This document shows positions 1-8,261 of a stretch of 64,000 bases of DNA, piece after piece. Location: assembly GCF_014655955.1 (NCBI RefSeq), contig NZ_BNBO01000017.1:62001-126000 (forward strand), read 5' to 3'. The translations under genes were made by a program, and so were the position numbers. This DNA comes from Kitasatospora indigofera. GTDB lineage: Bacteria > Actinomycetota > Actinomycetes > Streptomycetales > Streptomycetaceae. Position 1 is the first letter of the stretch. Every line of letters begins with the position of its first letter. The notes beneath the pieces were generated by a model. It worked only from the letters and a program-made list of their open reading frames with translations. It was not told where the DNA came from and made no database searches.

Positions 1-129
1 CATCAGGTTCGGGGCCGCGGAGGCCGTGGCGGCCGCGCACCGGACCCGGGCGGGGGCCACCCGAGCTCCGGGCCCCGCGTCGTCACGTCCGTCCTCACGT
101 CCGCCGTAAGGTCCGCCGTCAGGCCCCCT

Positions 130-164
130 GCTCAGGCCCCCCGCTCAGGCCCCCCGCTCAGGCC
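130..164. repeat. 13-bp tandem repeat across a stop codon
   Basis: The unit GCTCAGGCCCCCC occurs 2.7 times in a row. The last copy contains the TGA stop of the minus-strand acyl-CoA dehydrogenase. Nothing else is recognisable in bases 1-157, which are the 3' flank of the operon. Confidence 0.8.
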
Positions 165-1300
165 AGGCCCTGCGAGATGACCAGCCGCTGGATCTGGTTG
201 GTCCCCTCGACGATCTGCAGCAGCTTGGCCTCGCGCATCCAGCGCTCCACCGGGTGGTCGGCGACGTAGCCCGCGCCGCCGAGCACCTGGACGGCGTCGG
301 TGGTCACCTTCATCGCCATGTCGGTGGCGAAGAGCTTGGCCTTCGCCGCCTCCAGCGAGTAGGGCAGGCCGGCGTCCTTCAGCCGGGCGGCCGCCAGGGT
401 GAGCGCCCGCGCGGCGGCGACCTGGGTGGCCATGTCCGCCAGCAGGAAGCCGATGCCCTGGAAGTTGATGATCTTCTCGCCGAACTGCCGGCGCTCCTTG
501 GCGTACCGCACGGCGTAGTCGACGGCGGCCTGGGCCAGGCCGACCGCGCAGGCGGCGATGCCGAGGCGGCCGCAGTCCAGGGCGCCCATCGCGATCAGGA
601 AGCCCTTGCCCTCGCGGCCGATCAGCCGGCCGGACGGGACCCGCACGTCCTCGAAGCCGATCTGCGCGGTGGGCGAGGACCAGACCCCGAGCTTCTTCTC
701 GCGCTCGTGCACCACCATGCCGGGCGTGCCGCCGGGCACCACCAGGCAGGAGAGCCCGCGGGCCCCCGGTCCGCCGGTGCGGCTGAAGACGTTGTAGAAG
801 TCCGCGTAACCGGCGTGGGTGACCCAGGACTTGGTGCCCGAGATGCGGTAGTCGCCGTCCTCCTCCTTCACCGCCTTGGTGCTGAGCGAGGCGGCGTCCG
901 AACCGGCCTCCGGCTCGGACAGGCAGTACGCGCCGAGGAGTTCGCCGCTGAGCATGCCGGGCAGCAGCTCCTCGCGCTGGGCCCGGGTGCCGTAGGTGGC
1001 GGTGCCGAAGCAGGCGAGGTTGTGCACGTTGACCGACTCGGCCACGGCCAGCCAGTGGTAGGCGATCTGCTCCAGCGCCTGGAGGTAGACCTCGTAGGGC
1101 TGCCCGCCGCCGCCGTACTCCTCGGGGTACGGCAGGCTCAGCAGGCCGGCCTTGCCGAGGGTGCGGACGACCTCCCGGGGGAACTCGTGGTTGGCCTCGA
1201 ACTCGGCCACCCGTGGGGCGAGTTCTCCCTCGGTGAGGTCCCGGACCAGGTCGAGCAGGTCGGCGGCCTCCTCGGTGGGCAGGATGCGCTGGACCTTCAT
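158..1300 (-). CDS. Acyl-CoA (or acyl-carrier) dehydrogenase, FAD-dependent
   Basis: The 380-residue protein has the usual length and layout of the family: helical N-terminal domain, central beta domain with L-S-E-P-E-A-G-S-D near residue 125, and C-terminal helical domain. The C-terminal motif I-V-E-G-T-N-Q-I-Q-R places the catalytic base at Glu365, the short/medium-chain position. It removes alpha/beta hydrogens from an acyl thioester and passes electrons to ETF. It is the last gene of the operon; its ATG overlaps the stop of the HAD gene by ATGA, so it is probably translationally coupled. In a cluster with a free carrier protein it could desaturate a carrier-bound acyl or aminoacyl group, but the sequence also resembles ordinary catabolic enzymes, so that role is inference. 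Confidence 0.93.
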   Translation of the reverse strand: MKVQRILPTEEAADLLDLVRDLTEGELAPRVAEFEANHEFPREVVRTLGKAGLLSLPYPEEYGGGGQPYEVYLQALEQIAYHWLAVAESVNVHNLACFGTATYGTRAQREELLPGMLSGELLGAYCLSEPEAGSDAASLSTKAVKEEDGDYRISGTKSWVTHAGYADFYNVFSRTGGPGARGLSCLVVPGGTPGMVVHEREKKLGVWSSPTAQIGFEDVRVPSGRLIGREGKGFLIAMGALDCGRLGIAACAVGLAQAAVDYAVRYAKERRQFGEKIINFQGIGFLLADMATQVAAARALTLAAARLKDAGLPYSLEAAKAKLFATDMAMKVTTDAVQVLGGAGYVADHPVERWMREAKLLQIVEGTNQIQRLVISQGLA

Positions 1301-2124
1301 CGGGCCACCTCGGTGAGCGTCGGCTGCTGCGACCGCAGCAGGTTCTCCAGGACGACGGCGACGCCGTCCTCGGCGTTGGAGGGCGCGATCAGGTCGGCCT
1401 CGGCGTGCAGGGCTGGATCGGCGTTCGCCATGAACACCCCGCGGCCGGCCCAGCGGATCATGTCCAGGTCGGTCCGGGCGTCGCCGAAGGCGATCACCTC
1501 GGACGGGGTGATGCCGCGCTCGGCGCAGAGCTTCTCCAGTGCGGCGATCTTGCTCACCCCGTGGGCGACCAGGTCGACGACGCCGCTGTGGTGGTGGGAG
1601 ACGGTGACCAGTCCGCCGAGGATCTCCTCGACCTCCGCGGTGTCGATCTCGCGCAGCCGGGGCGAGACGGCGAAGAGCTTGAGTACCGGGACGTCGATGG
1701 TCTCCGGCTCGGCCCGGTAGGACTCGCCGATGAGCAGCGGGTCGGGGTAGTCCGGCGCGTAGCCGACCCGCCGGTCGGTCAGCATCCAGCCGATCCTGGC
1801 GTCCGGCAGCGCCCGCTTCAGCCGGGCGGCCGTCTCGCGCGCGGTGGCGGCGTCGATGGTGGCGGCCTCGGTCAGCTCCATCGACGGCACCTGCCAGAGT
1901 GCGGCGCCACCGCAGCAGATGGCCTCGCCGGTCAGCTCCAGCGCCTCGACGATGTACTCGACGGCGGCGGCGTGGCGGACGGTGACGAAGACCGTCTCGA
2001 TGCCCTGCTCGTGGGCCAGGGCGACCGCCCGGCGGGTGCGCGGGGAGACCGAGAAGTCGGGGCGCAGCAGGGTGCCGTCCAGGTCGACGGCGATCAGGCG
2101 GGGCAGGTCGGGGGTCGCGGTCAT
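1297..2124 (-). CDS. HAD-superfamily phosphatase (Cof type)
   Basis: This 275-residue protein opens with the HAD motif I D-L-D-G-T-L-L (Asp nucleophile and acid/base two residues apart) and ends with motif IV G-D-A-R-T-D-L-D-M. The long insert between them, rich in beta strands, is the C2-type cap of Cof/sugar-phosphatase-like HADs. The probable reaction is dephosphorylation of a small phosphorylated metabolite. It overlaps the condensation gene upstream and the dehydrogenase downstream by four bases each (ATGA), so it belongs to the biosynthetic operon. The substrate is unknown; a phosphorylated pathway intermediate is the natural guess. Confidence 0.88.
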   Translation of the reverse strand: MTATPDLPRLIAVDLDGTLLRPDFSVSPRTRRAVALAHEQGIETVFVTVRHAAAVEYIVEALELTGEAICCGGAALWQVPSMELTEAATIDAATARETAARLKRALPDARIGWMLTDRRVGYAPDYPDPLLIGESYRAEPETIDVPVLKLFAVSPRLREIDTAEVEEILGGLVTVSHHHSGVVDLVAHGVSKIAALEKLCAERGITPSEVIAFGDARTDLDMIRWAGRGVFMANADPALHAEADLIAPSNAEDGVAVVLENLLRSQQPTLTEVAR

Positions 2125-3572
2125 GCGGGGAGCTCCTCGATCGGGGTGCCGGGCGCGTCCACGCCGTGCTGCAGGAACGCGTGGATCAGGCGGACGAAGC
2201 GGGCGGACCAGTCGCGGCCGTAGAGGTCGTGGCGGTAGCGGAGTTCGAGCGCGATGCCGTCCTTGCGCTGGTAGCCGATGACCCGCAGGCCGCCGCGCGG
2301 GACCTCCGGCATCGGGATGCCGACCGGCTGCACGTCGAGGCCGGTGGGGTGGAGCAGCGGCTCGCGCTCGTCCTCCACCATGTCCATGTCGAAGTTGAGG
2401 TAGACCGGGACGCTGCCGGGCTCACGGAAGCGGATGCCGTACTGCTCCGGGGCGAGCTCCCGGCTGATCAGCGAGAACGGGATCCGCTGGTGGCGCATCG
2501 CGTTGAACAGCGTCTGCGCCTCCAGGCGGACGAGTTCGGCGAAGGGCGTCGCGCCGGTGAAGCGGGTGCGGAAGGTGGCCGGGGTGGCCACGTAGCCGAC
2601 CATAGCGTCGGTCTCCGGCCGGGTCCGGTTGGCGAGCGAGCCGAAGGTCGCCACGTCGCCGGCCTCCTCCGCGCCCACCGTCTCCAGGCGCAGCCGCCAC
2701 ATGGCCGCCTTGAGCGCCGCGGACACCACGACGGCCGAGGTGACCCGCTCGCGGTCGGCGAACTCCTCGACGGCGGCGCTCAGTTCGGGGCCGATCGGTT
2801 CGAGCAGCTTGGTCACACCCGGCTCGGCGCCGGTCGGCGCGTTGGGGTCGGCCAGGCCGGAGGAGGGGATTGGGGTGATGCCGTCGAGCTGCTTGCGCCA
2901 GTAGCCGAGCTGGCGCTCCAGCTGCTTGCCGTCCAGGTGGCCGTGCTGCCACAGGGCGAAGTCGGGGAACTGGACGCTGAGTTCGGGCAGCGCCGGGACG
3001 TCGTCGCCCTGCCCCGAGGCGTAGATGGTCAGCAGGTCGTTGATCATGATCCGGGCCGACCAGGCGTCGAAGACGATGTGGTCGGTGGTCATCGAGAGCA
3101 CGTGCAGGGTCTCGCTCACCCGGCCGAGCACGGGACGGAACAGCGGCCCGGCGGCCAGGTCGAAGGGCTGGTTGGCGTGCTCGGCGAGCAGCGCGAGCAC
3201 CCGCGGCAGGCGGGTCTCCTCGGGCTCGTCGGGCGCCTCCAGCACCGGCAGGGCGCGCGGCTCCGGCGGGAGCAGCAGCATCACGTGCTCCTCGCCGGCC
3301 TCCTCGTCCACCTCGGGGAAGACGGTGCGCAGGGTCTCGTGGCGCTCGGCCAGCAGGTCCAGGCTGCGCTCCAGCAGGGCGACGTCGAGCCGCCCGTCGA
3401 AGCGCAGGCCGAGCGCGATGTTGTTGTTCACCTGGTGCACGTGCCGGCCCCAGAGCAGGCGCTCCTGCTGGGTGTGGGTGGCCGGTACGGCCGCGCCCCG
3501 GGTGGCGGGGTGGACCTCGGTGGAGGTGTTGGACACCGGCCGGGTGACGTGGAAGGTGGTGGGGATCGTCAT
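2121..3572 (-). CDS. Free-standing NRPS-type condensation domain protein
   Basis: The 483-residue protein is a single condensation domain with no adenylation or carrier domain attached. The N-terminal part has the typical T-Q-Q-E-R-L-L-W segment and L-L-A-E-R-H-E-T-L-R-T-V-F. The active-site motif is D164-H165-I-V-F-D169-A170 instead of HHxxxDG: the second, catalytic His and the Asp are kept, while the first His and the Gly are replaced. A later segment with V-G-Y-V-A-T-P fits the floor loop. It probably joins an acyl or aminoacyl group on the carrier protein to an amine or alcohol. The start is the ATG at 3572, because upstream sequence in the same frame is Arg/Ala-rich and unlike protein. 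It lies 47 bases after the exporter gene. Confidence 0.88.
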   Translation of the reverse strand: MTIPTTFHVTRPVSNTSTEVHPATRGAAVPATHTQQERLLWGRHVHQVNNNIALGLRFDGRLDVALLERSLDLLAERHETLRTVFPEVDEEAGEEHVMLLLPPEPRALPVLEAPDEPEETRLPRVLALLAEHANQPFDLAAGPLFRPVLGRVSETLHVLSMTTDHIVFDAWSARIMINDLLTIYASGQGDDVPALPELSVQFPDFALWQHGHLDGKQLERQLGYWRKQLDGITPIPSSGLADPNAPTGAEPGVTKLLEPIGPELSAAVEEFADRERVTSAVVVSAALKAAMWRLRLETVGAEEAGDVATFGSLANRTRPETDAMVGYVATPATFRTRFTGATPFAELVRLEAQTLFNAMRHQRIPFSLISRELAPEQYGIRFREPGSVPVYLNFDMDMVEDEREPLLHPTGLDVQPVGIPMPEVPRGGLRVIGYQRKDGIALELRYRHDLYGRDWSARFVRLIHAFLQHGVDAPGTPIEELPA

Positions 3573-3619
3573 GGTGTGGCGGTCCGTTCGCAGGAAGAGG
3601 CCCAAGGCGGCCCGGGGAT

Positions 3620-4888
3620 TCAGGCGGATCGGTCCGGCTGCGGGCGCAGCGCGGGGTGGGCGAGGAGGGGCAGCAGCAGGACGAGCGCGGACAGCGCGGT
3701 CAGGGTGGCGAAGCCGAGGCGTTCGAGGACGACGCCGGAGAGCGCCGCGCCCGCGGCCGCGGCCAGGTTCATCGCCATGTCGGAGAAGCCCTGGGCGGCC
3801 GGCAGCTCGGCGACCGGGACACTCTCGGACAGCAGCACCGAGGCCGCCACCAGCACCGCCGACCAGGACAGCCCCAGCAGCGCCAGTCCGACGGCGAGCT
3901 GGGCGACGTCCTCGCCGCCGGCGGTCCCGCAGATCCACAGCGACAGCAGCATCGCGCCGGTGCCCCCGTAGAGCACCGGGCGGCTCCGGAACCGGTCCAC
4001 GGCCCAGCCGAACAGGGTGGAGAAGCCGTACATCCCGGCCAGGTGGCCGCTCAGCACCATGCCGATCACGCCCAGTCCGGTGCCGGCGTGGTGCATGTGG
4101 ATGCCGGTCATCGACATCACGGCGATCATCACCAGGTGTCCGGCGACGATGGTGAGGATCGCCAGCACGGCCGGCCGGTTGCCGCGCAGCGCCTTCAGCA
4201 TGGCGCGCAGCGGCGGCGGCTTCTCCCGCTCCCCGGCCTCGTCCTGCCCGCGGGCCAGCAGCAGCGGGTCCGGGCGCAGCAGGACGGCGATCGCGGTGAA
4301 CGCGATCGCGAAGCCGACGATCGCGAACAGGTAGGTGCCGGACAGCGGCGGCAGTCCCAGGCGTTCGGCGATCGCCGCCCCGGGCCCGGTGAGGTTGGGC
4401 CCGACCACGGCGCCGACCACGGTGGTGGTGAGCACCAGGGACATCGCCCGGCCCCGGTGCTGCGGTTCGGCCAGGTCGGCGGCGGCGAACCGGGCCTGCA
4501 GCCCGGTGGCTCCGGCGGCGCCGTAGAACACCATGCCGACCAGGAACAGCGGGAAGCTGTGCACCACCGCGGACACCAGGCAGGCCACCGCGCCCACCGT
4601 GGCGGCCAGGTAGCCGGTGGCCAGGCCGGGCCGGCGCCCCCGGACGTGGGTGATCGCCGCGATCGCCCCCACCGCGGCCGCGCCGCCGAGCGTCGCCGCG
4701 GTCTGCGACAGGCCGGCCAGGGTGGCGCTGCCGCCGAGGTCCTCGGCCAGCAGGCTGGTGACGGCGAAGCCGGTGGCGATGCCGCTGCCGCTGATCACCT
4801 CGGCGACGACGAGGGTCCGGACGGTCCGTCGCTGCACCCGGGCGCGGTCGTGCCGCGGCGGGTCGGTGGTGGTGGTCAAGGTCGGCAT
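3620..4888 (-). CDS. MFS transporter, probable product exporter
   Basis: The 422-residue membrane protein has about twelve hydrophobic segments in two halves and a charged central loop (around residues 205-225, rich in Arg, Asp and Glu). The start has a clear AGGAGA ribosome site. A family-type signature G-R-R-P-G follows the second/third helix. Its position inside the operon, between the aldolase and the condensation gene, suggests export of the cluster product or self-resistance. The 178-base gap upstream carries a long direct repeat, so this gene may have its own control. Substrate unknown. Confidence 0.9.
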   Translation of the reverse strand: MPTLTTTTDPPRHDRARVQRRTVRTLVVAEVISGSGIATGFAVTSLLAEDLGGSATLAGLSQTAATLGGAAAVGAIAAITHVRGRRPGLATGYLAATVGAVACLVSAVVHSFPLFLVGMVFYGAAGATGLQARFAAADLAEPQHRGRAMSLVLTTTVVGAVVGPNLTGPGAAIAERLGLPPLSGTYLFAIVGFAIAFTAIAVLLRPDPLLLARGQDEAGEREKPPPLRAMLKALRGNRPAVLAILTIVAGHLVMIAVMSMTGIHMHHAGTGLGVIGMVLSGHLAGMYGFSTLFGWAVDRFRSRPVLYGGTGAMLLSLWICGTAGGEDVAQLAVGLALLGLSWSAVLVAASVLLSESVPVAELPAAQGFSDMAMNLAAAAGAALSGVVLERLGFATLTALSALVLLLPLLAHPALRPQPDRSA

Positions 4889-4910
4889 GGTTCTCCTGCT
4901 CTGTGCGGAC

Positions 4911-4983
4911 GGTGCTCGGTGCGGCGGGTGCCCGGTGCAGCGGTTGTCGGCGCGGCGGTGCTCGGTGCGGCGGGTGCCCGGTG
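4911..4983. repeat. Perfect 27-bp direct repeat upstream of the MFS gene
   Basis: Bases 4911-4937 and 4957-4983 are identical, 46 bp apart start to start, beginning GGTGCTCGGTGCGG. A shorter related piece begins near 4988. The pair lies in the 178-bp gap between the aldolase stop and the exporter start, on the leader side of the exporter. It could be a regulator-binding array or a simple slippage product; the sequence alone does not decide. Confidence 0.8.
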
Positions 4984-5066
4984 GGCCGGTGCTCCGGGCG
5001 GCGCCGGGGCGTGACGGGTCGTCGGCTCCGCTCCTGGGGAGCGGTCCGTGACGGTGGGGTTGTCGG

Positions 5067-5816
5067 TCAGCCGCGGGCCCAGTCGGCCGTCTCGGGCCAG
5101 TGCCGGCCGACCCGGCGGACGGCGTAGTCCCAGTACGAGCGGACCGAGAGGTCGGCGTAGATGAAGTCCTGCTTGGCGGCCACGTCCTGCTCGGTGGACC
5201 AGACGTACGGGACGCCGGTGCTCTCGGCGGTCAGCTGGAGCCGGCAGGCGCGCTCCAGCACCTGGGCGAAGACGGCGGCGTGCCGGACGCTCTTGCCGAC
5301 GATCACGCCACCGTGGTTGCGCAGCAGGACGGCCGGATGCTCACCGAGGTCCTTGGCGATGTGGTCGCCGGTCCCGATGTCCAGGACGGTGTTGCTGGTC
5401 TCGGTGAACAGGCCGATCCGGTCCCGGAAGTACGCGCCGTCGTGGGAGACGGGGCGCATCGGCAGGTCGGTGGCGCCGAACAGCAGGGTGTACGGCGCGT
5501 GGCTGTGCACGATGCCGTTGACGTCCGGGCGGGCCCGGTAGATCGCCTGGTGGAGCGGAAGCTCCGGGGGCGCCAGCGGCGGGGCCGGCAGGGTGTGGTC
5601 GACCGAGCAGCGGACCACGTCGGCGGGGGCGGCCTCGTCGAAGCCGACCAGGGCGCCCTTGATGAAGAACTCGTCCCGGCCGGGGATCCGGGCCGAGATC
5701 TGGCCCTGGTTGAAGTCGTCGTGCCCGTCGAGGGAGAGCATCCGGGCGCCGACCGCGACCTGGAGGACGAGCCGGCGTTCGGCGGGGCTCAGCGACTGCC
5801 CCTCTGCGGTGGTCAT
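5067..5816 (-). CDS. Class II aldolase/adducin-family protein
   Basis: The 249-residue protein shows the class II (zinc) aldolase pattern: a conserved Glu in P-P-E-L-P-L-H, the His pair of V-H-S-H-A-P-Y, and a third metal His in R-N-H-G-G-V. This matches the Glu73/His92/His94/His155 set of fuculose-phosphate aldolase. Such enzymes cleave or form C-C bonds next to a carbonyl, and some act as decarboxylases. The ATG overlaps the stop of the DapB-like gene (ATGA) and has an AAGGAG site. Neighbouring genes suggest that it helps build a precursor rather than acting in sugar catabolism; the actual substrate is unknown. Confidence 0.88.
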   Translation of the reverse strand: MTTAEGQSLSPAERRLVLQVAVGARMLSLDGHDDFNQGQISARIPGRDEFFIKGALVGFDEAAPADVVRCSVDHTLPAPPLAPPELPLHQAIYRARPDVNGIVHSHAPYTLLFGATDLPMRPVSHDGAYFRDRIGLFTETSNTVLDIGTGDHIAKDLGEHPAVLLRNHGGVIVGKSVRHAAVFAQVLERACRLQLTAESTGVPYVWSTEQDVAAKQDFIYADLSVRSYWDYAVRRVGRHWPETADWARG

Positions 5817-6532
5817 GGGGTGCTCCTTGCTGTCAGGTCGTCGTAGACGGTCCGCATGGTGACCAGGCCGGGCGGCGCGGTGCGGGCCCAGCGGGCGGCG
5901 GTCAGCGCGCCCCTGGCCGGCACCGCCCAGCTGCCGACGTGGTGTCGTACGTGCAGCGACTCGCCGTCCCAGGTGTGGGTCAACTCGTGTTCGCTGACCG
6001 GCAGTCCGGCGCGTTCGTCGGCGATGTCGGTCACCGCCCGGCCGCTCGCCCCGGTCCAGGTCTCGGCCAGGACCAGGGCGGTGGCGCTCGGCCGGTGTGC
6101 CTTGCCCGCCGGGTGCCGCTCCCGGACGGTGGTGCCGGCCGCGCCGAGCGGGCCCCGGGTGAGGGCGGCGGTGAACTCGGCGATGCGCAGCTGGAGGTAG
6201 TGGGCGAAGGAGAGGTTGGTGGCCCGGACCACCGGGACCACCGTCGCCAGCTCCGCCAGGGACGTCCACTGGGCGTCCGTCAGGTTGGAGACGCAGGCGA
6301 CCAGCGGCACCCGGTGGGACGCGCAGTAGCCCAGGACGTCGTCGTGCGCCTCGGGCGCACTGGCGTCGACGATCACCTCGGGCACGGCGTCGGCCTGCCA
6401 GCCGCCGCCGCGGGAGGCGGTCAGCGACACCGGCGTGCCGTCGGCCCGGCAGGCCGCCAGCAGCGCCGCACCGAGCCGCCCGCGGCCGACGACGCCCAGG
6501 GCGGGGCCGCCGGTCAGGGGTGTCTCAGGCAT
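5813..6532 (-). CDS. DapB-like NAD(P)H-dependent reductase with altered active site
   Basis: The N-terminus has a dinucleotide-binding loop V-V-G-R-G-R-L-G and a later segment V-I-V-D-A-S-A-P-E, as in dihydrodipicolinate reductase. The second domain holds E-R-H-P-A-G-K-A-H-R-P-S-A-T-A, which aligns with the DapB signature E-x-H-H-x-x-K-x-D-A-P-S-G-T-A: the first His and the Lys are kept, the second His is Pro, and D-A is H-R. At 239 residues it has DapB length. The changed pocket suggests a related cyclic imine or keto substrate rather than the lysine pathway intermediate. ATG 6532 overlaps the carrier-protein stop; a GTG four codons upstream (6544) is also possible. Confidence 0.8.
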   Translation of the reverse strand: MPETPLTGGPALGVVGRGRLGAALLAACRADGTPVSLTASRGGGWQADAVPEVIVDASAPEAHDDVLGYCASHRVPLVACVSNLTDAQWTSLAELATVVPVVRATNLSFAHYLQLRIAEFTAALTRGPLGAAGTTVRERHPAGKAHRPSATALVLAETWTGASGRAVTDIADERAGLPVSEHELTHTWDGESLHVRHHVGSWAVPARGALTAARWARTAPPGLVTMRTVYDDLTARSTP

Positions 6533-6788
6533 CGGCGCCGACACCGCTGGCGACCACCAGGGCCGCGACGCTGTCGATGGTCTCGTAGTGCTCGGCGTCG
6601 ACCTCCGGGTCCAGGTAGACGCCGAGTTCGTTCTCGATGCTGTCGATCAGGCGCATGTAGGAGAGCGAGGAGAAGCTGACGGCGCGCAGCGAGTAGCCGG
6701 CCTCGGCGAGCTCGCGGGAGGTGAAGCTGCCGTCGCCGGCCGCGATCGCGAGGTCGAGGATCTTGGTGTGCAGGGAGCTGTTGTCCAT
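6525..6788 (-). CDS. Free-standing acyl/peptidyl carrier protein
   Basis: This 87-residue acidic protein has the four-helix carrier layout. The phosphopantetheine Ser is most likely Ser41 in F-S-S-L-S-Y-M-R-L-I, where the usual Asp of the D-S-L motif is replaced by Ser. It carries the growing acyl or aminoacyl group as a thioester. It lies 26 bases downstream of the adenylation gene with an AGGAG site. The pairing of a single A enzyme, a single carrier protein and a single C enzyme is typical of pathways that tailor an amino acid or aryl acid while it is tethered. Confidence 0.88.
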   Translation of the reverse strand: MDNSSLHTKILDLAIAAGDGSFTSRELAEAGYSLRAVSFSSLSYMRLIDSIENELGVYLDPEVDAEHYETIDSVAALVVASGVGADA

Positions 6789-6814
6789 GGTGGTCTCCTG
6801 GGCTGGGAAGGGGT

Positions 6815-8254
6815 TCAGTTGCTCCGGGCGTCGGCGAGCAGCCGCCGTAGGCGCTCGACGGACGGCTTGCCGATCGAGTTCACCGGGATCTCGTCCACCA
6901 GGTGGAAGACCCAGGGCACCTTGAAGGAGGGCAGCACGGCCGAGCAGTGGGTGCGCAGGAGCTGCGCGGTCAGGCCGGGCTCGACGGCGACGACCGCGGC
7001 CAGGACGGTGTCGCCGTGCTGGTTCTCGGCCTCGAAGGCGACCGCGTCCAGTACTCCGGCGGCCTCCCGCAGCACCTCGGTGATCTCGATCGGGTCGATC
7101 TTGCGGCCGCCGACGTTGACCAGCCGCCCGGTGCGCCCGGTGAGGTGCAGCACGCCGTCGAGCAGGTGGCCCTGGTCGCCGGTGCGGTAGCGGCCCTGGT
7201 CGTCGACCCGCTCCTCGAAGACCCCGGGCGCGTTGAGGTAGCGGGAGCCCATCGACTCGCTCCTGACCCGGATGCCCTGCTCGTCGGCGATCACCTCCAC
7301 GCCGGGCAGCGGAGTGCCGAGCCCGCCGCCGTCGCCGTCGACGGCGTAGGTCAGCGGTCCTGCCTCGGCCACGCCGTAGTAGTTGTGGACGGGCACGCCG
7401 GTGAGCCGGGTGAACTCCTCGCGGACGCTGTCGCGCAGCGGGGCCCCCGAGGAGATCGCGGCCCGGACGCCGGTGAAGCCGCCGGTCGAGGAGCGTCGCA
7501 CGATCGACTCGTACAGGGCCGGGAAGGCCACCAGCCGGGTGGCGCCGGTGCTCTCCAGCAGCCGCACGATCCGGGAGGCGGTCGGCAGTCCGCGCGACAG
7601 GTGCAGCGAGGCACCGGGCAGGAAGGCTGCCAGCAGCGAGGTGTTGAAGGCCAGGCCGTTGGAGAGGGCGGCCAGGCAGGCGATCCGGTCCTCGGCCGAA
7701 AGCCCCGTCCCCCGGGCCCAGTTGCGGGCGGCCGCGAGCACGGCCGGGCCGGAGAACTCGATGCAGTTGGGCCGGCCGGTGGAGCCGGAGGTGAAGCGGC
7801 ACACCTCGGTGTCGGGCAGCAGCGGCGGGGGCGGCGCATCGGTCCGGCGCACCCGGCTGACCTTCAGGGATCCGAACTCGTCCGCGTCCGCGAGGAGTTC
7901 CTCGGTGACCTGCTCGACGGCGGCGTCCGGGGCGTGGATCAGCAGGTCCAGCCCGCAGTCCTCGGCGATCCGGGACAGCTCGAACGGTCCGAAGGCCGAG
8001 TCGGCCAGGAACGGCACCGCGCCGGCGTACAGCGCCGCCAGGTAAGCGACCACGTAGTCGGTCGAGTTGGTGGCGTAGAGGCCGACCCGCAGTGGCCGGC
8101 CGGCCACGTCGTACGTGGCGAGCCGGTCGGCGGCGGCCCGGGCCCGGGCCGCCAGTTCGGCGTAGCTGAGCGAGGTGTCGGGGTCGGTGACCGCCACCCG
8201 GTCGCCGTGGCGGGTGAGGGCGTCGGTGAAGGCACCGGGAAGGACGGCTGTCAT
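6815..8254 (-). CDS. AMP-forming adenylation enzyme (free-standing A domain)
   Basis: The 479-residue protein has the ANL-family core motifs in order: F-T-S-G-S-T-G-R-P-N (A3, P-loop), N-Y-Y-G-V-A-E-A-G (A5), Y-R-T-G-D-Q-G (A7), G-R-T-G-R-L-V-N-V-G-G-R-K-I (A8) and I-P-V-N-S-I-G-K-P-S with the catalytic Lys (A10). It activates a carboxylic acid with ATP and most likely loads the adjacent carrier protein. It begins seven bases after the nitroreductase stop. The substrate cannot be read from the sequence with confidence; an amino acid or an aryl acid are both possible. Confidence 0.92.
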   Translation of the reverse strand: MTAVLPGAFTDALTRHGDRVAVTDPDTSLSYAELAARARAAADRLATYDVAGRPLRVGLYATNSTDYVVAYLAALYAGAVPFLADSAFGPFELSRIAEDCGLDLLIHAPDAAVEQVTEELLADADEFGSLKVSRVRRTDAPPPPLLPDTEVCRFTSGSTGRPNCIEFSGPAVLAAARNWARGTGLSAEDRIACLAALSNGLAFNTSLLAAFLPGASLHLSRGLPTASRIVRLLESTGATRLVAFPALYESIVRRSSTGGFTGVRAAISSGAPLRDSVREEFTRLTGVPVHNYYGVAEAGPLTYAVDGDGGGLGTPLPGVEVIADEQGIRVRSESMGSRYLNAPGVFEERVDDQGRYRTGDQGHLLDGVLHLTGRTGRLVNVGGRKIDPIEITEVLREAAGVLDAVAFEAENQHGDTVLAAVVAVEPGLTAQLLRTHCSAVLPSFKVPWVFHLVDEIPVNSIGKPSVERLRRLLADARSN

Positions 8255-8261
8255 CGTCGCC

